From positions 45,981,260-46,045,259 of the forward strand of contig NC_065530.1 in assembly GCF_020184175.1 (NCBI RefSeq): a stretch of DNA of 64,000 nucleotides, read 5' to 3'. This document shows, piece by piece, positions 25,166 to 38,702 of the stretch. The notes under the pieces are model-generated. The model searched no databases and was not told the origin of the DNA. It was given only the letters and a program-made list of their open reading frames with translations. This DNA is from Aphis gossypii (taxonomy: Eukaryota; Arthropoda; Insecta; Hemiptera; Aphididae). Position 1 is the stretch's first letter; each line of letters begins with the position of its first letter. Made by a program: the position numbers and the translations under genes.

Positions 25166-28100
25166 GTCCTTCGCGTTCCCTCTCGCCGAAAGACGAGGTC
25201 GGTCCGGACGGTAGCTCGTGGCTAAATCGGTCTCGGGTTCATCTCCGCCTCTTTGATTATTATTATCATTATTATTATTATTATATATGTAGTACATTAT
25301 ATACATGTACATACACTATTCGCCCGCCCAGCTATTGATTTTCGACCGCGTGCGCGTGTTCGCGTGGTATAAGATTATTTTTTAATACTATCGTTCCGTA
25401 TGTGTATATAGGTAATATGATTACGCATTTCAGACGTAAAGTACCTACTGTAGCGGATACGTCGTATTTATAGATAGGTATTATGAATACTGTTATAAGA
25501 ACCTATATTTTTGTTTGTATTTTTAGTTCAATTGAAAAATATATATATATTTTTTTTTAAATTTGATATATTATTATAGATACCTATACTTAAGTAAGTA
25601 GGTATATTATTTGCAAATATACAATTTGAAAGTAAATCTTTGCGTAAAATGTCGATAGTAATATTCATAAATATAGTTTAATACTAGAAGTATGTTCTAT
25701 AAACGGCTGCTAAGCCTATACGCATATAGAAACTCAAGAGCAGAGACGACTCATACATTATTATGTTATTTTAGATTTTGTAAGCGTTGAATACCGGAAT
25801 TTGTCACATCCGGAATGCAGTATACAGGTAAATGATTTTTTTTCAACAATATCTTATAGGACTAGATGGAACAAGTATATTATAATAATATAATATTATA
25901 GCCGATGAAATATATGTCAATGAATACCTATATAGCTATAGATTCAGCAGTTTCTAGTTGTTATGTATATAATATTATCGTTTCGTTTTCTTTATTAGGG
26001 GTTCTGTCTTCTACTTAATTGGCTTGCCAACTCGCTTTTGATCTTTTTTTTTTTTTAAAACTGAGAATTTATAATTCTAATATAAAATGTTATTAAAATA
26101 TTATAAATAATTAATATTTAAAATAAAATATAATACGCACATTAATATATTAATGTGACTAATGCCACATCAAATGCAATATTTTCGATTTATCATTCTT
26201 CAAATTTGCACTCAATCCTGATTTCCTATGACTTTTACAGCATATAACACAACATATTATAGGACGTATGTAAATATATTTTTACATGTAAAAAATAATC
26301 CAACTTCCTCACAACATTGTATGTTTTCGGTTTATTTTTTTTCTTTATTTTTTGATATTGTTCCTTTTTTGTAGCATACATTCTCCGCTAATCAGATATT
26401 TAAAGAAAACTATATTTATTCATCTTAAAATGTTCAAAGGGTTTCTTATAATATTGGTTGCTATGGCAATTATTTGATAATATAATTTTTCAAAATTTTT
26501 TTGTAAAGGTATTTATTCTTATACAATTTTATTCAACATGAAAATTGTTTATCAGAATTCACTATGTACCTATATTATTTGTCTACTAGACAAAAAATAT
26601 AATGTAATTCGTTTTTGAAATATTGTTTAAAAGTACCTATTATGCATATAGGTACTTAAATAACTTATAAGAACACCTTAAGTATTTAGATTTTAGTTCT
26701 AACATTTAATATTAGGTAAATATAATTAACGTATAGATACTTATGAGTTATGATTTTTGAACAAAAATCTAGAGTTAATTTGTGGATACAAATGATTTTA
26801 TACACAAAATTGATATGAACTGATCTAAATATTCAGACATATAGGTATTTAATAACATAAAGGCAGATAGTATCATGCAGGTGATAGCCTTATGGGTCTA
26901 AATGCTATTAATATTAATAATTATTTCATGTACTAAAACGGGTATATTTGACACGTTATACGATCGCGACGACAGAACAATTATTATGTAACAATCTATA
27001 CTTAAAGATTTTGACGAGACACTTATAAGATTAGTTAGGGGTATAAGGCGGCAATTCATTATATAATCATATTATTATATCCACTCCTGCCAAACAACTG
27101 CAATGTATAACTATTACTATAGGTACACGTACCTACTTATTTATGGGCGTGGCGCTATGGACCGCCATCTCTTGCGGACACGTCTTGGAATTACGTCTTC
27201 ATAGTTCATAAGTCACGCAATGCCACTACACACCACAATCAGCAAGTAGTATATTATATATCCCTTTTTAATTATTGCGTGGTTTTCAAACTGGAAAATT
27301 AGAGCACATACCTAATACAAATCATACCTATATTAATGTTATAAATAATAATTATGATAGAAAATTAATTTTTGAATTTTAGTTTTTTTTCCTAAGACGT
27401 CATTAATTCTTCAATTATTAGGTATTTGTTCTTTTATTTTTAGAATTTTTTGTATATTCGTGTTTAATTCCAAAATAAATATACATATATATTTTAATAG
27501 ATACACATATTAAATGGATATCGACTTTTGGCGCATCCATATTATGTATAAAAAACATATTTCCTTCTCCACAGTTATCGTACAAAAATAGAGAGATAAG
27601 TATAGGTTTTTAACAGTATATAATATATACTAAATAGTGTGCATGTGTGTACTTATATATATAGGTATAATATTTTTATACCAGTCTAATGTTTAAGGGC
27701 AATAAAACAACGATGTGAAATAATATATTGATGGCGGATTGTCAAATTCTATTTGAATTACTAACGAGCGGTGGTGGCGTGTATATAGGAAGCGGAAAGA
27801 GGGTGAAATATATACAACATATAATATATATAGCATAAATAACAGTTCAAAGCCACTCACGCTTCCACCCCTGCAGCGACGTAATACATATCCGATGATT
27901 CCCTGTTATTGTATACGGCTGCCAAACCTTTCCCATCGTTAGACCCATTATTTTAAAACGGAGCAGAACACTTGTAGCTTGCTGGCCATTAACAATATAT
28001 TATGTGTTGGTCGTCGTCCGTTTATGCACTTGTTGTGGTAATAAAGGATTGATAAGTAGGTAAAGTAGGTTGGTAAGTGTACATCACTTAGTCAAATATA

Positions 28101-31100
28101 TAATACAAACTATACAAAACAGTATTTCGTCTGCAGGTTAAGATAAAGCAATAAGTGCTGATCATTAATATAGTACTTTTATTAAATATAATATCTCACT
28201 ATTTGCCCGGTCATTTAATTAAAAGGATTAAAAAAAAAATGTTTCGAAAACGACTGGATAGTGTAAATTTTCGACTAGACTAATAACTGTTTAGTGTACA
28301 ATATTATTTTATTTGACATGAATAGTCCTGCGGTAGTGCTTTTTATGATAATAGATAATTATATATAGGTACGATATAGGTATAGTTTTCATACAATATG
28401 ATAATATAGTATAGGTATTCTGATATTTTATTTACTCTAACCTGATATAATATATTTATGATGAATTCTGTAAAAAAGTTACAATTGGTAAGATAGACCT
28501 ATCTGCTCATCGAAATTTCAAATAATAACTTATAAGTTACAACGCATATAATATACCTATAGCTATAATTACCTGTTCATTATATCATCTGTATAATGCT
28601 GTATATTTTACTCCGAATTACGAAATTAAATTGTATATTGTAGTTTGAAACAGTTAGACTTAACACATCGATTCCGTTAATAAATATAATTATTATTTTC
28701 AAAAATATTGTTTTTTTAATTTTATAAAATTATGAGAAAAAATATTTCGAACAAGGTAACAATTTTTCGATTTAATGATTGTTACGTTAAATGTTAAAAT
28801 AACCGCTCGGTATATGTTATATATATATAATTGTATATTTTATTGGAGACTGTCAAATCGCATTCTATTTACTGTGGTCATATTGTGAAAAAACTGGTTT
28901 TTGGATCGCATTTTTCTGCGTAGGTTACCTACGAAAAATACCTCGCGATTGCGCCGGAAAATATAATATATATATTTTAAAAAAGCAGTCTATTAATGTC
29001 TTACACGCGAACGGTGCTGTTTGGTGCCAACACAAAACGTATGGTTGCACATTTTATTACTTCCTCGCAGATGCATTATAGTAATAATATTATAATTACG
29101 CCGCGAGTTATGAAAAAAAAAAAAAAAAATCGCATTTAAATAACCACTATGATTATATTTTAGTTACATCGTACGTGTATAAACCACGACCGTACGACAT
29201 TTTTTCACGCGATTGTTGAACTTATAAATAGTTAAATAGTGTTAAGCCGAATAGCAATAACGTGGCGACGCCCTGTGTGAAATTATACAGAACGATTATA
29301 TTATACTAAAGTAAGCATCACTAATTTGCTCGAAAAGTATTTACTGCGTATTTGTAAATATATATATATTTTTTTTTTACATAAGTAATTTGATGCCAAG
29401 TCGCATCATATAACAAAAGATAACACATGAATATTACTATAGAATATTTATTTTTCTATGAATTTTATATTGTACATAAATAGTAATTGACTTTCGAACT
29501 AGTAGATGTTTGATTGATTATTAATTATGATATAATATAACTTATAATTTATAAGTATTGAAAGTTTTATAAAGGGAGTTGTGAGACTATCATTTTTTGG
29601 GGTTTCTGTACTCACGAAACACGATCTTCTACATCACCACTCAACCTAACTTTAAATATTTAGGTATTACTACAATTAAATAGGTACTCGTTTGGATATC
29701 GATTATTATCGGTGCATTGAATTTTTCAGGAAAATATTCTGTTTCAGAGTATGGAATGCAATTTTATACTTTTATTATATATATAAAAAAAATTATTCGC
29801 TTAAAAAATGATATTTTTTCAAAAATATTATTTTTTATTAGACTTTAAAATTAAAACTTACAAGATAATTAACCTATCAAGATAATGATTGTTTACTAAT
29901 AATTATGTATGTATTATGTAATCACTTAAATAATATTATTGTTGATCGATCCATAAAATTACTCCCATTTGGAATATTATATATTATCGGTATTGCGAAT
30001 CGAATAAAAACTATAATTCTAATGATGCTTATAATTTGATGTCGTCCGAGAGCAGGTACACGTAGCTGGTTACTTATACTTCTATAGGACCGCCAAATCA
30101 CCGAATTCGGGAATTTTAAGAGTTAAATCTGAATGGCTCATTTAAGATGATAATATACGCCTGCAATTGAGCATAATAACACGGGTATAGGTAATAATAT
30201 ATAATATATGTTTTAATAATAATAAAAAAATAAATTAGGTAGGTATAATATGCTTGTACATATTATTATGTCATCGTTTAAAATGACATGTCATCGTATA
30301 TTTTATGGTATATATACACTTAGAACTCGATAAAAAAAAAAAAAAATTCGGTACTCATCGTGTCTTGTACACTCGCGCGTGTAGTTATCTCGAAGACCGA
30401 TCGTGTTTCGTACAGTTGTGCCCTTTTCATTATTTTTATACATAAATACATTTTTTTTTTCAATATATACACTTGCCCTTAACGGATACTCAGCTACATA
30501 ATATTTACGTCAATATCGCTGCAGGTAACCCACCCATGGGTTATATAGGTAAGAATCTCTCTGTCGTTTCAAAACGTACACACGCCAACCATCATACGTC
30601 GTAAACATTCATTATAATATTATATTATTCTCTTCCATCACAGTCGTCGTAGCGGCAGTTGATTATAAGCTGCCGAGCTAATAATTCGAAGACGTAACGT
30701 TATTTTAGCGGGGAGTAGCTGTTCAACGGAAGCAGCTGCAACCACGGCCGCGTCGTTGTTTTACAATCAAATGCTATTCAAACAATGTGTAATTTACGTA
30801 AATGTCGTGTCTCGCCGTGGCGTTTAAACACGCGTACCTACGTATGTATTATAATATTATATATTATTCGGACGCACGCCCGTGGCGGTGGAACGGTGAT
30901 CAGACGGTCCGTATATTTTTTTTCTCTCGTTTCCCGAGTTTCGACGTGAATTCGTTTTCCGTGCGCACAAATATTATAAATATGGTTCAATCCCGATAAT
31001 ACCCTTCATTATCTCGAATGTGTGTGTGTGAGTGTACAGATCTAAATTCGATCGTATAGAATGTCGAGAGGGTATAAAAAAAATGTATATAATAACCGTG

Positions 31101-33964
31101 TGCCTCTATTGCCGCGACGATACCGGCAACGTCGTGAAAATCGTTAATATTATAATACATAGGTACTTCATCCGCATTATAATGTCAAACAAATCCAACC
31201 GTTTTTTGCCGTGCGTGTGATCGACATGTTTGTATTATATTATATTTATGATGTTTGTATATTATAATATTATTATTATATTGCCTCTAGATATCAATAG
31301 TAGGTAGTAGGTACATATTATATTATTATTAGTATTTTCATAAACTATATCTATATAGATTGGAAGCGGATAATCTTAAATATTCGATCACAGTTTATTA
31401 TTTTGCTTGCATTTTATTAAGCTCTAATAAATTCAAATCATTTAACAGACAACAGTTGGAAAACATTGACTATAAAATTAAATTGTTCAACAGTTTTTTA
31501 ATTTTATAGGTAAATTTTTTTCTTGCATCAATATACTCGTATACCTACACCTATACATTGGAAAAACATTTATCCACTCGATTCCTAAAAAAAATTAAGA
31601 ATAATAATACATTTCATTTTTATTTTTTATTTTATTCATAACGATGCATTTGTTAACCCTATCTTGTATTAATTATTTTGTTACTCCCCCCCCCCTCTTC
31701 CACATCCTCGAAATTGTGACTGCCGGTGTCACACTTAAATACGCCTTTAGGCTGTTAGATCAGGTCATTATATCATACAATATGTAAACACCATCAAGTA
31801 TATTGATTACAAAAACAGGTAATACGTATCACTCCATACTGATATTATAATATTATGTTGATTGGAGACGATTAAATGACTAATGATATAATAATATATA
31901 GTGGGAGTTATGTTTTATGTGATACAATAGAGCACCTAAGGAGATGACGGATGGATTAACCTCCCACCACCCTTCGAGAGTTAATTATTTTTTTCATGCA
32001 CATATTTATAGTTATACACATCCATAATAATAAAATCGTCAAATTAACAGAGAATAAAAAAATGAAATGAAAATTAATTCAAGAAGTTAGTTAATGGAAG
32101 GTTGGCATATTATATAAAAATAAATATCCACCCCCAATCCATTTAAGTTTTAAACATGCCATTGTGAATATAATACTTATCGTTATTATAAAATAGGTAT
32201 TATTTTTTTAACAGTTTACTCAACTGAAGTTTGAACCAACATTCATAATTAAATCTTAGCGCACTCACTAAAAAAGTTTGATAACAACCAAGACGTATAA
32301 TCACGATGAAACTAACAGATTTTTTCTAATGTTTGACTATGATATTATTGTATTTTTATCTTGATTTTAATCGATTGGTGCAATAATCAGGTTAAAATGT
32401 ATGAATGAAAATTTATAAATTAGGCTTTGATCTTAATGCTCTTAACGTATAATTAAATATAATAATTTGTACAGACTTATGGACTTAAAAATTATAAATA
32501 TATACTTTAAGAATAAGAATATGTATAATATTTAAATTAATTTTACACAAATATTTAAACGTACTTTTATTATAATTATACATATTTTTTAAGAAAAAAA
32601 TTTATAAAATAAATATATTTAAACATTTTAAAACATAATATCTATAACAATTTTTGATAGGTTTTTTTAATTTTCACACACATTTTGCAAAACAAATAAA
32701 AAAATATTAATTTTTATTTTTATTATAAATATGCGAGTTTCTTAATATTATGAATATTAAAACGTTATTTTGTTATTTTATACTAGTTCGGCATTTGAAA
32801 GAAAACAATACAATATAGGTACGGTGAGAACTTATATATTTATCTATATTTTAATTTATAAGTGCTTTTCAAATGTATTATTAATCATAAAATATGGATA
32901 TGTTCTAAAAAATTGTAAAATTAATAAACATGTCTGTAAAAAAATATCCCTTAGCTAAATAATAGTTTTTGTATTTGGATAGATATATACGCTTTGTATA
33001 ACAATATAATAAAAAACTATTTATAACTTTAACAAATAATGAAGAAATGCAACGTTGTAAATTATTTGGTAATAAATCTAATAGCCCACAAAAAACATGC
33101 TAACGAATTAACTTTTAAGTCTTAGCGATAAAATTGCAGGTATAAAATTCAACAATATCAGCTGGTAGAGTTCTCATACAAGTTGATGAAATTTACGTTC
33201 GTTGGTGACCCAAAATATAATATTATTATTAAAATGAGCTTGGGAGAGATGTTGTAGATACCTGCAGTGCTGTGTTTCGCGATATATATAATATATAATA
33301 CATATATCTATATATGCATGCATGTAATACTTTACCTACGCGCTGTGTGCTGTATTGTAGTTATATAATTCTATAAGTCTCCTAAACGGTTTTTGGGATT
33401 TTCGACGACAATGTACTGAACCCGATACATTATAACCAAGAAAATAAGAAACGTGCCCAAATGCCGAAATATTCGGACGGTGCACCATCAGGCGTTTGAA
33501 TGCGATTTCGTGCCGCGTGTCGGACGTTCCACACACCCTCGAGGGCCTTGACGCACGTAATGTATAATAATAATATATATTATAATACCCGATACTTATA
33601 TATAATATATATATATGTCTAAAGGCGTACATGGCAAATGGTGGTTTCGGTTTCTTTGCAGCAGCGGTGTTCCTACAGTGTATATACTGTTGTAATCATA
33701 AACGTATGTATTTTAATTCGCGTCTCGCGGGAATATAAAATGAGTGAGAAAAAAAACTGACTCTAGTATAACAACAACAATAATAATAATCGACACACGC
33801 ACGACACAGAGGCGATCAATATGTACATAGATAAAATATATGTAAGTATAATAACGCGTATATACCTACGTCTACTACAGTAAAAGGAATGCTATACGAG
33901 ATGGTTTGAACACCGGGAAAGGTGGGTATAAATAGGAAGTATAGGTACGTTAAATTTTCACTAT

Positions 33965-34260
33965 TGTTTTTCCTTGTTTAAAATCTCGAGAACGATATAC
34001 GTCGATCGTACAAACATATGAAACTGTTTAATAATGAAAACGGCCTTCCCCAAGGATCGGTCCTCAGCGTAACATTGTTCTTTATAGCTATATGCATGCC
34101 ATTTTTCACCAAATTCAAAAATCTACTAAAAACTTAATTTTTGCTGATGATTGTTACATCTACTGCAGTGCAACAACATCGATACTACCCTGAAGATCCT
34201 CAAAAATGCACTCCATTGTGACCAGCACGGTCAAAAGTTGAATTAATTCAACTTCGCGGT
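33965..34260 (+). pseudogene. Decayed non-LTR retrotransposon reverse transcriptase fragment
   Basis: From about 34033 the frame reads NENGLPQGSVLSVTLF, a motif of the reverse transcriptase palm in jockey-like non-LTR elements. After an intervening stop, a shifted frame at about 34140 gives FADDCYIYCS, the FADD catalytic motif with its usual following residues. Another shift near 34185 gives TTLKILKNALHC, matching what normally follows. At least two frame changes and stops separate the motifs, so it is a dead 5'- and 3'-truncated copy of about 0.3 kb. No flanking duplication or poly-A tail was identified. Confidence 0.8.
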
Positions 34261-34480
34261 AATCGCGGTATCGTGTTGCAGGTCGACACGAACATAATAT
34301 TTTATTATCACATTTTGGAAAATCAATCAGAAAAAAGGATTTTACACGACACGGGCAGTTGTGAACCCGCCTTTATCATCATTGACGTCGTTGTAGTCCA
34401 TATCGCAAGACAATGTGTCCGGTCAACGATGAAACAATCACCCTGTATACACGACATGTAGACCGTTTTTACGCGCGTTC

Positions 34481-34511
34481 GTGTGTGTGTGTGTGTGTGA
34501 GCGCGCGCGCG
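34481..34511. repeat. (GT)n then (GC)n compound microsatellite
   Basis: GT repeats to about 34499 run into GAGCGCGCGCGCG. Alternating purine-pyrimidine of this kind can adopt Z-DNA. Confidence 0.9.
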
Positions 34512-34853
34512 GCCTGTCGACGATCGGCTGATAATATGTGCACGTAACACGTAGTCCGTCGACTGGTTTTCCATCGTAACTATAACATGTAGGTAGGTGG
34601 ATATAGGTACCCTCTGTTCCTCGTCGCGGTCGTATAGTCGGATCGGATCAACCCGGTCCCCGGAGGCGATCGATCGTATAATAATCGAAACGCAAGAAAA
34701 AAAATATCTACACAGGCTATACATAGTTACACGCCGGTGAACATATCGACGGATTTTTCCTGCCGTCATATACGTATATAAATATAATATTATATTATAC
34801 ACGGAAAAAAATTACACTACCGAGTTAAGTGCTGGGTACGGGATCTATATAAT

Positions 34854-34911
34854 ACACACACACACACACCATGCACATACCACTATCACTAAGGATATAT
34901 ACGCAATTGAT

Positions 34912-34942
<31 letters not shown>
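34854..34942. repeat. (AC)n and (GT)n tracts facing each other
   Basis: AC repeats at 34854-34869 and GT repeats at 34917-34942 are complementary and separated by about 47 bases, so they form an inverted pair able to fold back. Confidence 0.85.
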
Positions 34943-34943
<1 letters not shown>

Positions 34944-35103
34944 GTGTGTATGTCGTTGTCCGCGTCTACCGCGCATTCCCCGAAGGGCGATCAATTTTTT
35001 TTTTTATCATTATTATTATTATTATAATGGTCCACTCACGCGAGTAGTCGTGGCGGCTGTAGCGCAGTGGCGACGGCCACCGCCGTGCTGATCCGTCATT
35101 GTA

Positions 35104-35772
35104 CAGAGTGATTCACCCAGCATGTTCGCTGCTATGTTTTCCCGATAAATTTATTCAAATTGTGTTTTGAATTTTTAACTATAGGTTCTTAAAAAATGTC
35201 TATTAAGAAATTTCCTTGTTCTTAGGTTTTTATACTTTAACCATTTAAGTTCTCCGGTGAAATGATACTAACTCCTGTTTTCAAAATGAAAATCACCCTT
35301 TTTTCTTATAACTAACAGTTAATCAGACGATTTTTTTAGAACGAATGTTATTTATTTGAGTTCGAAGAGTAGTTTTTGAGTTATTTTAGTTTATTGTGTA
35401 CTTCAGATAAAAAGTCCGTGATACTGAGTTTGGAAGATATGACGGTATGATATTTTGAGCACTTAAGTAATTAAATGAATCTTTTAACATTTTACAATTT
35501 GTGAAAATCGTTCAAGTATAAAAACATTTTAATAATAAGTCGTTCGAATATTGATTTAAATTTTAAACTATTTACATAAACGTTTACAAAAAATCATTAT
35601 CTGAAAAATACATCTATAGTAAAATAATTTTAAATAGTAAAACAAACTTAATAAATTAAAAATGTGATCCTTAAGACGACTTAAGTAAACCTAAGATTTC
35701 AAAAAATTAAAATTTGAATAAATTCACTATTAAAGAGAAAATATAAGGGGACACGGTTGGTTTATCGCCCTG
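35104..35772. mobile_element. Foldback/MITE copy 1, TA-flanked, long inverted repeats
   Basis: The left end is TA then CAGAGTGATTCACCC; the right end is TTTATCGCCCTG then TA, so the termini are inverted relatives flanked by TA. Arms continue inward: AATTTATTCAAATT occurs near the left end and, reversed, near the right end. The internal block GAGTAGTTTTTGAGTTATTT at 35367-35386 is identical to one in copy 2. There is no coding capacity. TA flanks suggest mobilisation by an IS630/Tc1/mariner-type transposase, which is inference. Confidence 0.75.
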
Positions 35773-36072
35773 TATAACATATAATATCGTCTGCAAGCAG
35801 TGTTATTATACTACCTCGCGGGTTTGCGATCGTTTTATTATTATAACGTGCCGGACGATTGATGTATAGGTATTCAATACAGGAAAAACGACTCGAACGG
35901 GTGTTGACGAAAAACCGATATATCGCGAAGGATTAATAGTTCGTGTTACCTACCGTGTATAGCCTCAGGGAAATTGATGAGGGGGGGGAATCGAAATAAA
36001 TTCACATTATATTCAGTCTAGAGAAGAGACCATGGCATATTACCCCCACCCCTCATCGATCATCTGTTGGCG

Positions 36073-36107
36073 ATTATTATAATATTATTATTATTATTAT
36101 TATTATT
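36073..36107. repeat. (ATT)n microsatellite
   Basis: ATT/TTA triplet array of about 35 bases with one interruption; produces a spurious Ile/Leu-rich frame. Confidence 0.9.
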
Positions 36108-36518
36108 GCGGCGGGCGTTCGTGTCTACCGAAACGCGCGTGTGTGCCAACAGTGCATATAATATATATCAGTTGCCGGGGGTCCGGTATAAACCAGGATC
36201 GTTTATTATAATATGCCGCGTAATATATATTATATTAAATATATTATTTGTTATTGCATACAAACATTATAGTATGTGGATTGTGCGACCCCTAATACCC
36301 TGTCGTTAGTTGCCAATATTGTTTAAAATATGATACGTAGGTAACAAATACTTGTAATTTGTATATATTATAATATGACGTAGACTACAGAGTACAGACC
36401 AACTAGTTATGCTATCATTACTCAGTAAATATGTTATAATCTTTGTTGTTAACCTACTCTCTCGATGTAATTAATGATGGTATTATTGGATGGATCAATT
36501 GGCAAAATAGTTGTATGG

Positions 36519-36533
36519 TTAGGTTAGGTTAGG
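36519..36533 (+). repeat. Three TTAGG units
   Basis: TTAGG x3 followed by TGG. TTAGG is the common insect telomere repeat; three units are too few to claim a telomeric origin. Confidence 0.7.
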
Positions 36534-38351
36534 TGGTTTAATTTTATAATAAAAAATAATTATTTTAAAACTTTAATAGTAAATTTTTATCCAATATTCT
36601 ATGACAGTAAATTTAAATCAAGTTTTCAATTACCTACACAAATTAAATAATACATCGACCTATTGTTATTTATTAGTTTGATTAAAACCTGACCTATTTT
36701 TCATTGCACTGCACATTATTTTATATAATATTGTATTGAAACATAATGAGAATACTATTTATTATTATTATTATTTTTAAATATTTTTACAATTGTCATT
36801 TATTTTTATTATATTTTTATTTAAGTACAGTAATTCAAGTTATTGTACTGAATGAACTAAATATTATTTTAATATAAGTTTAATAATGACCTGCAGGCTG
36901 CAATGGTTATTATAATATTATCTAACACAGTATTGGTCTAATCAACCTCGTAAATCCCTGACGACAATTTGTTAACTCCCGTTAAATTAAATAGATATCT
37001 CCGCTTTTGATATTATAAAGACAAAAGTTTGATTCTAATTAAATTTTAGTAGGTGAACGGAGCTACTGTCTACGGTACTGTGTCTAAGTCAACTGAAGTT
37101 CCAATAATCGTCCATAAGTAACTTTTTTTATGTAAGATAGATTATCAAATAAACTTTTTTTAAAACCCAAAATAATTGTGGGTACGTTTCACATGAGTAT
37201 ACTATATAAGAGTATAAGACACTACTTAGACGTATGTATATTGTATATTTGTATATGTTGCTTGTCATTATTATATTACGTCGTCGACAACGTTTATCGG
37301 TCATGTGCAATCTACCCGATTTACATATTATTATTGTGATATCAATACAATACGGTTAAGTTAAATAATAGCGTACATATTGGTGAGTGTATTGCACATT
37401 AGTTTGTGCATATTTTTCAGTATCTTTATTTGAAATTCAATGAATAGAATAAAAATATATAGTATAAAGTATTTAATATTCATAAGAATTTCATTTTAGA
37501 GTACGTTGAAAAAATTGTTTAACTTATTCTCATCATATGAACCAAACGTAATAAAATAAAATATGTGCATTAAGTCATTGTCGATAAAAAACTCTATGAT
37601 TGTAATATAGTTTATTAAGATTACATTTATAGCTTTGAAATTGGTAAAACGCATAATTGTATGTTATCAAATAATTAAAACGATGCTTAAATTTATAAAT
37701 TAGAGTTAAAATGAATATCATTTGACAATGGATAAAAGGTATTATTAATGAATTAATCATACTTAACGAATAAAAACACAAGCTTCATTCATACTTAATT
37801 TTGTACTGTTTATAGTCATTAAATAAACTATACAGTATTGATTATTATTACTATTCCGTTGGCTATATGTATAGTTACAAATATAATGAATATATTATAT
37901 TTCATAAAATTCATGAACATTAAATTATAGGTATATAATATTAAAATCATTATAATTATTAATATAATAACGTCTGTCTTATTTAACCCTGCACTTATTA
38001 CATGGTGGGCTCATCCAATTAACCAATTTTATCGATAAAATCAACTCAACCACATCGTTATGGGTTTGTATCTTTATTTTTTTTTTTTAAACATTTCTTT
38101 TTTTCTTTTTCTAATGATTTTTTTCACACAAAATCATTTATATCTATATTTGATAATAAATATGGTGAGAAATTATGTAATACATTATAATATGATATAT
38201 CATAGATTGAAAGATACAAAATAATTTACATTGTGATTAAATTTTTATTATATGTTTACTATTTTTAGATTTTTTCATAAATTTCATTATTTTTGTGACT
38301 TTATTCTCACCGAGTATCTACTTTTACAGATATGTTATTTTCCGTTTGGTA

Positions 38352-38702
38352 TGTTCAAATCACAGACTTCTATACTAACTAGATGAGGAACTCGTATATT
38401 ATTTATATTATTAACATCGCGTATCAGTTTCCGCCATTTTTTTGGTTGGCAAAACATTACATTTCCTATACAATATGTATTAGGAATAACATCGTTTTTA
38501 ATGGTAAAATATAGAAATAAATGAAAATGATTTCTATAAAATATTCTTAGTTTTTTTTAAACAACAGGTTTAGACATCATAAAATACAATACAACATAAT
38601 TAATACTTACCATTTAAAATACCATATAATGCCAACCGAAAAACCTGGCTTCAATTGATAGCAGGAGTTATAGTTCTTTATAGAAATCTGTGATTCAAAT
38701 TT
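38352..38702. mobile_element. Imperfect 350-bp inverted repeat, MITE-like
   Basis: CAAATCACAGACTTCTATA near 38357 matches, inverted, TATAGAAATCTGTGATTCAA near 38679. Further in, the left arm has TATCAGTTTCCGCC and TTTTTGGTTGGC (to 38450) against the inverted TGCCAACCGAAAAACC at 38630-38646 and TTGATAGC. Near the centre TTTAATGGTAAAAT meets TTACCATTTAAAAT. Arms are about 150 bp. No ORF is present and no clear target duplication was identified. It is unrelated to the TA-flanked foldback family. Confidence 0.65.

Larger units (their letters stand above)
24550..33960. other. Intergenic stretch with GC-richer patches at 24900-25250 and 30640-31210
   Basis: The first patch is open on both strands without recognisable content and sits upstream (in minus sense) of the possible exon at 24426-24524, so it could be a 5' leader of the same hypothetical transcript. 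The second includes 30640-30960 and a Cys/Asp-containing short frame at 31032-31220, also unrecognised. A C9 run lies at 31686-31694, and a GC-richer block lies at 33380-33560. The rest is AT-rich. Confidence 0.45.
35775..38351. other. AT-rich stretch, no gene seen
   Basis: Contains the ATT microsatellite, the TTAGG triplet and a G8 run at 35981-35988. No coding signal was seen. Confidence 0.55.

Noticed and set aside
34323..34802. Minus-strand frame of 159 codons
   Set aside because: Spans the GT/GC microsatellite (Thr-His run) and shows no family resemblance.
36519..36533. Telomere or interstitial telomere claim for the TTAGG run
   Set aside because: Only three units, expected occasionally by chance in this composition.
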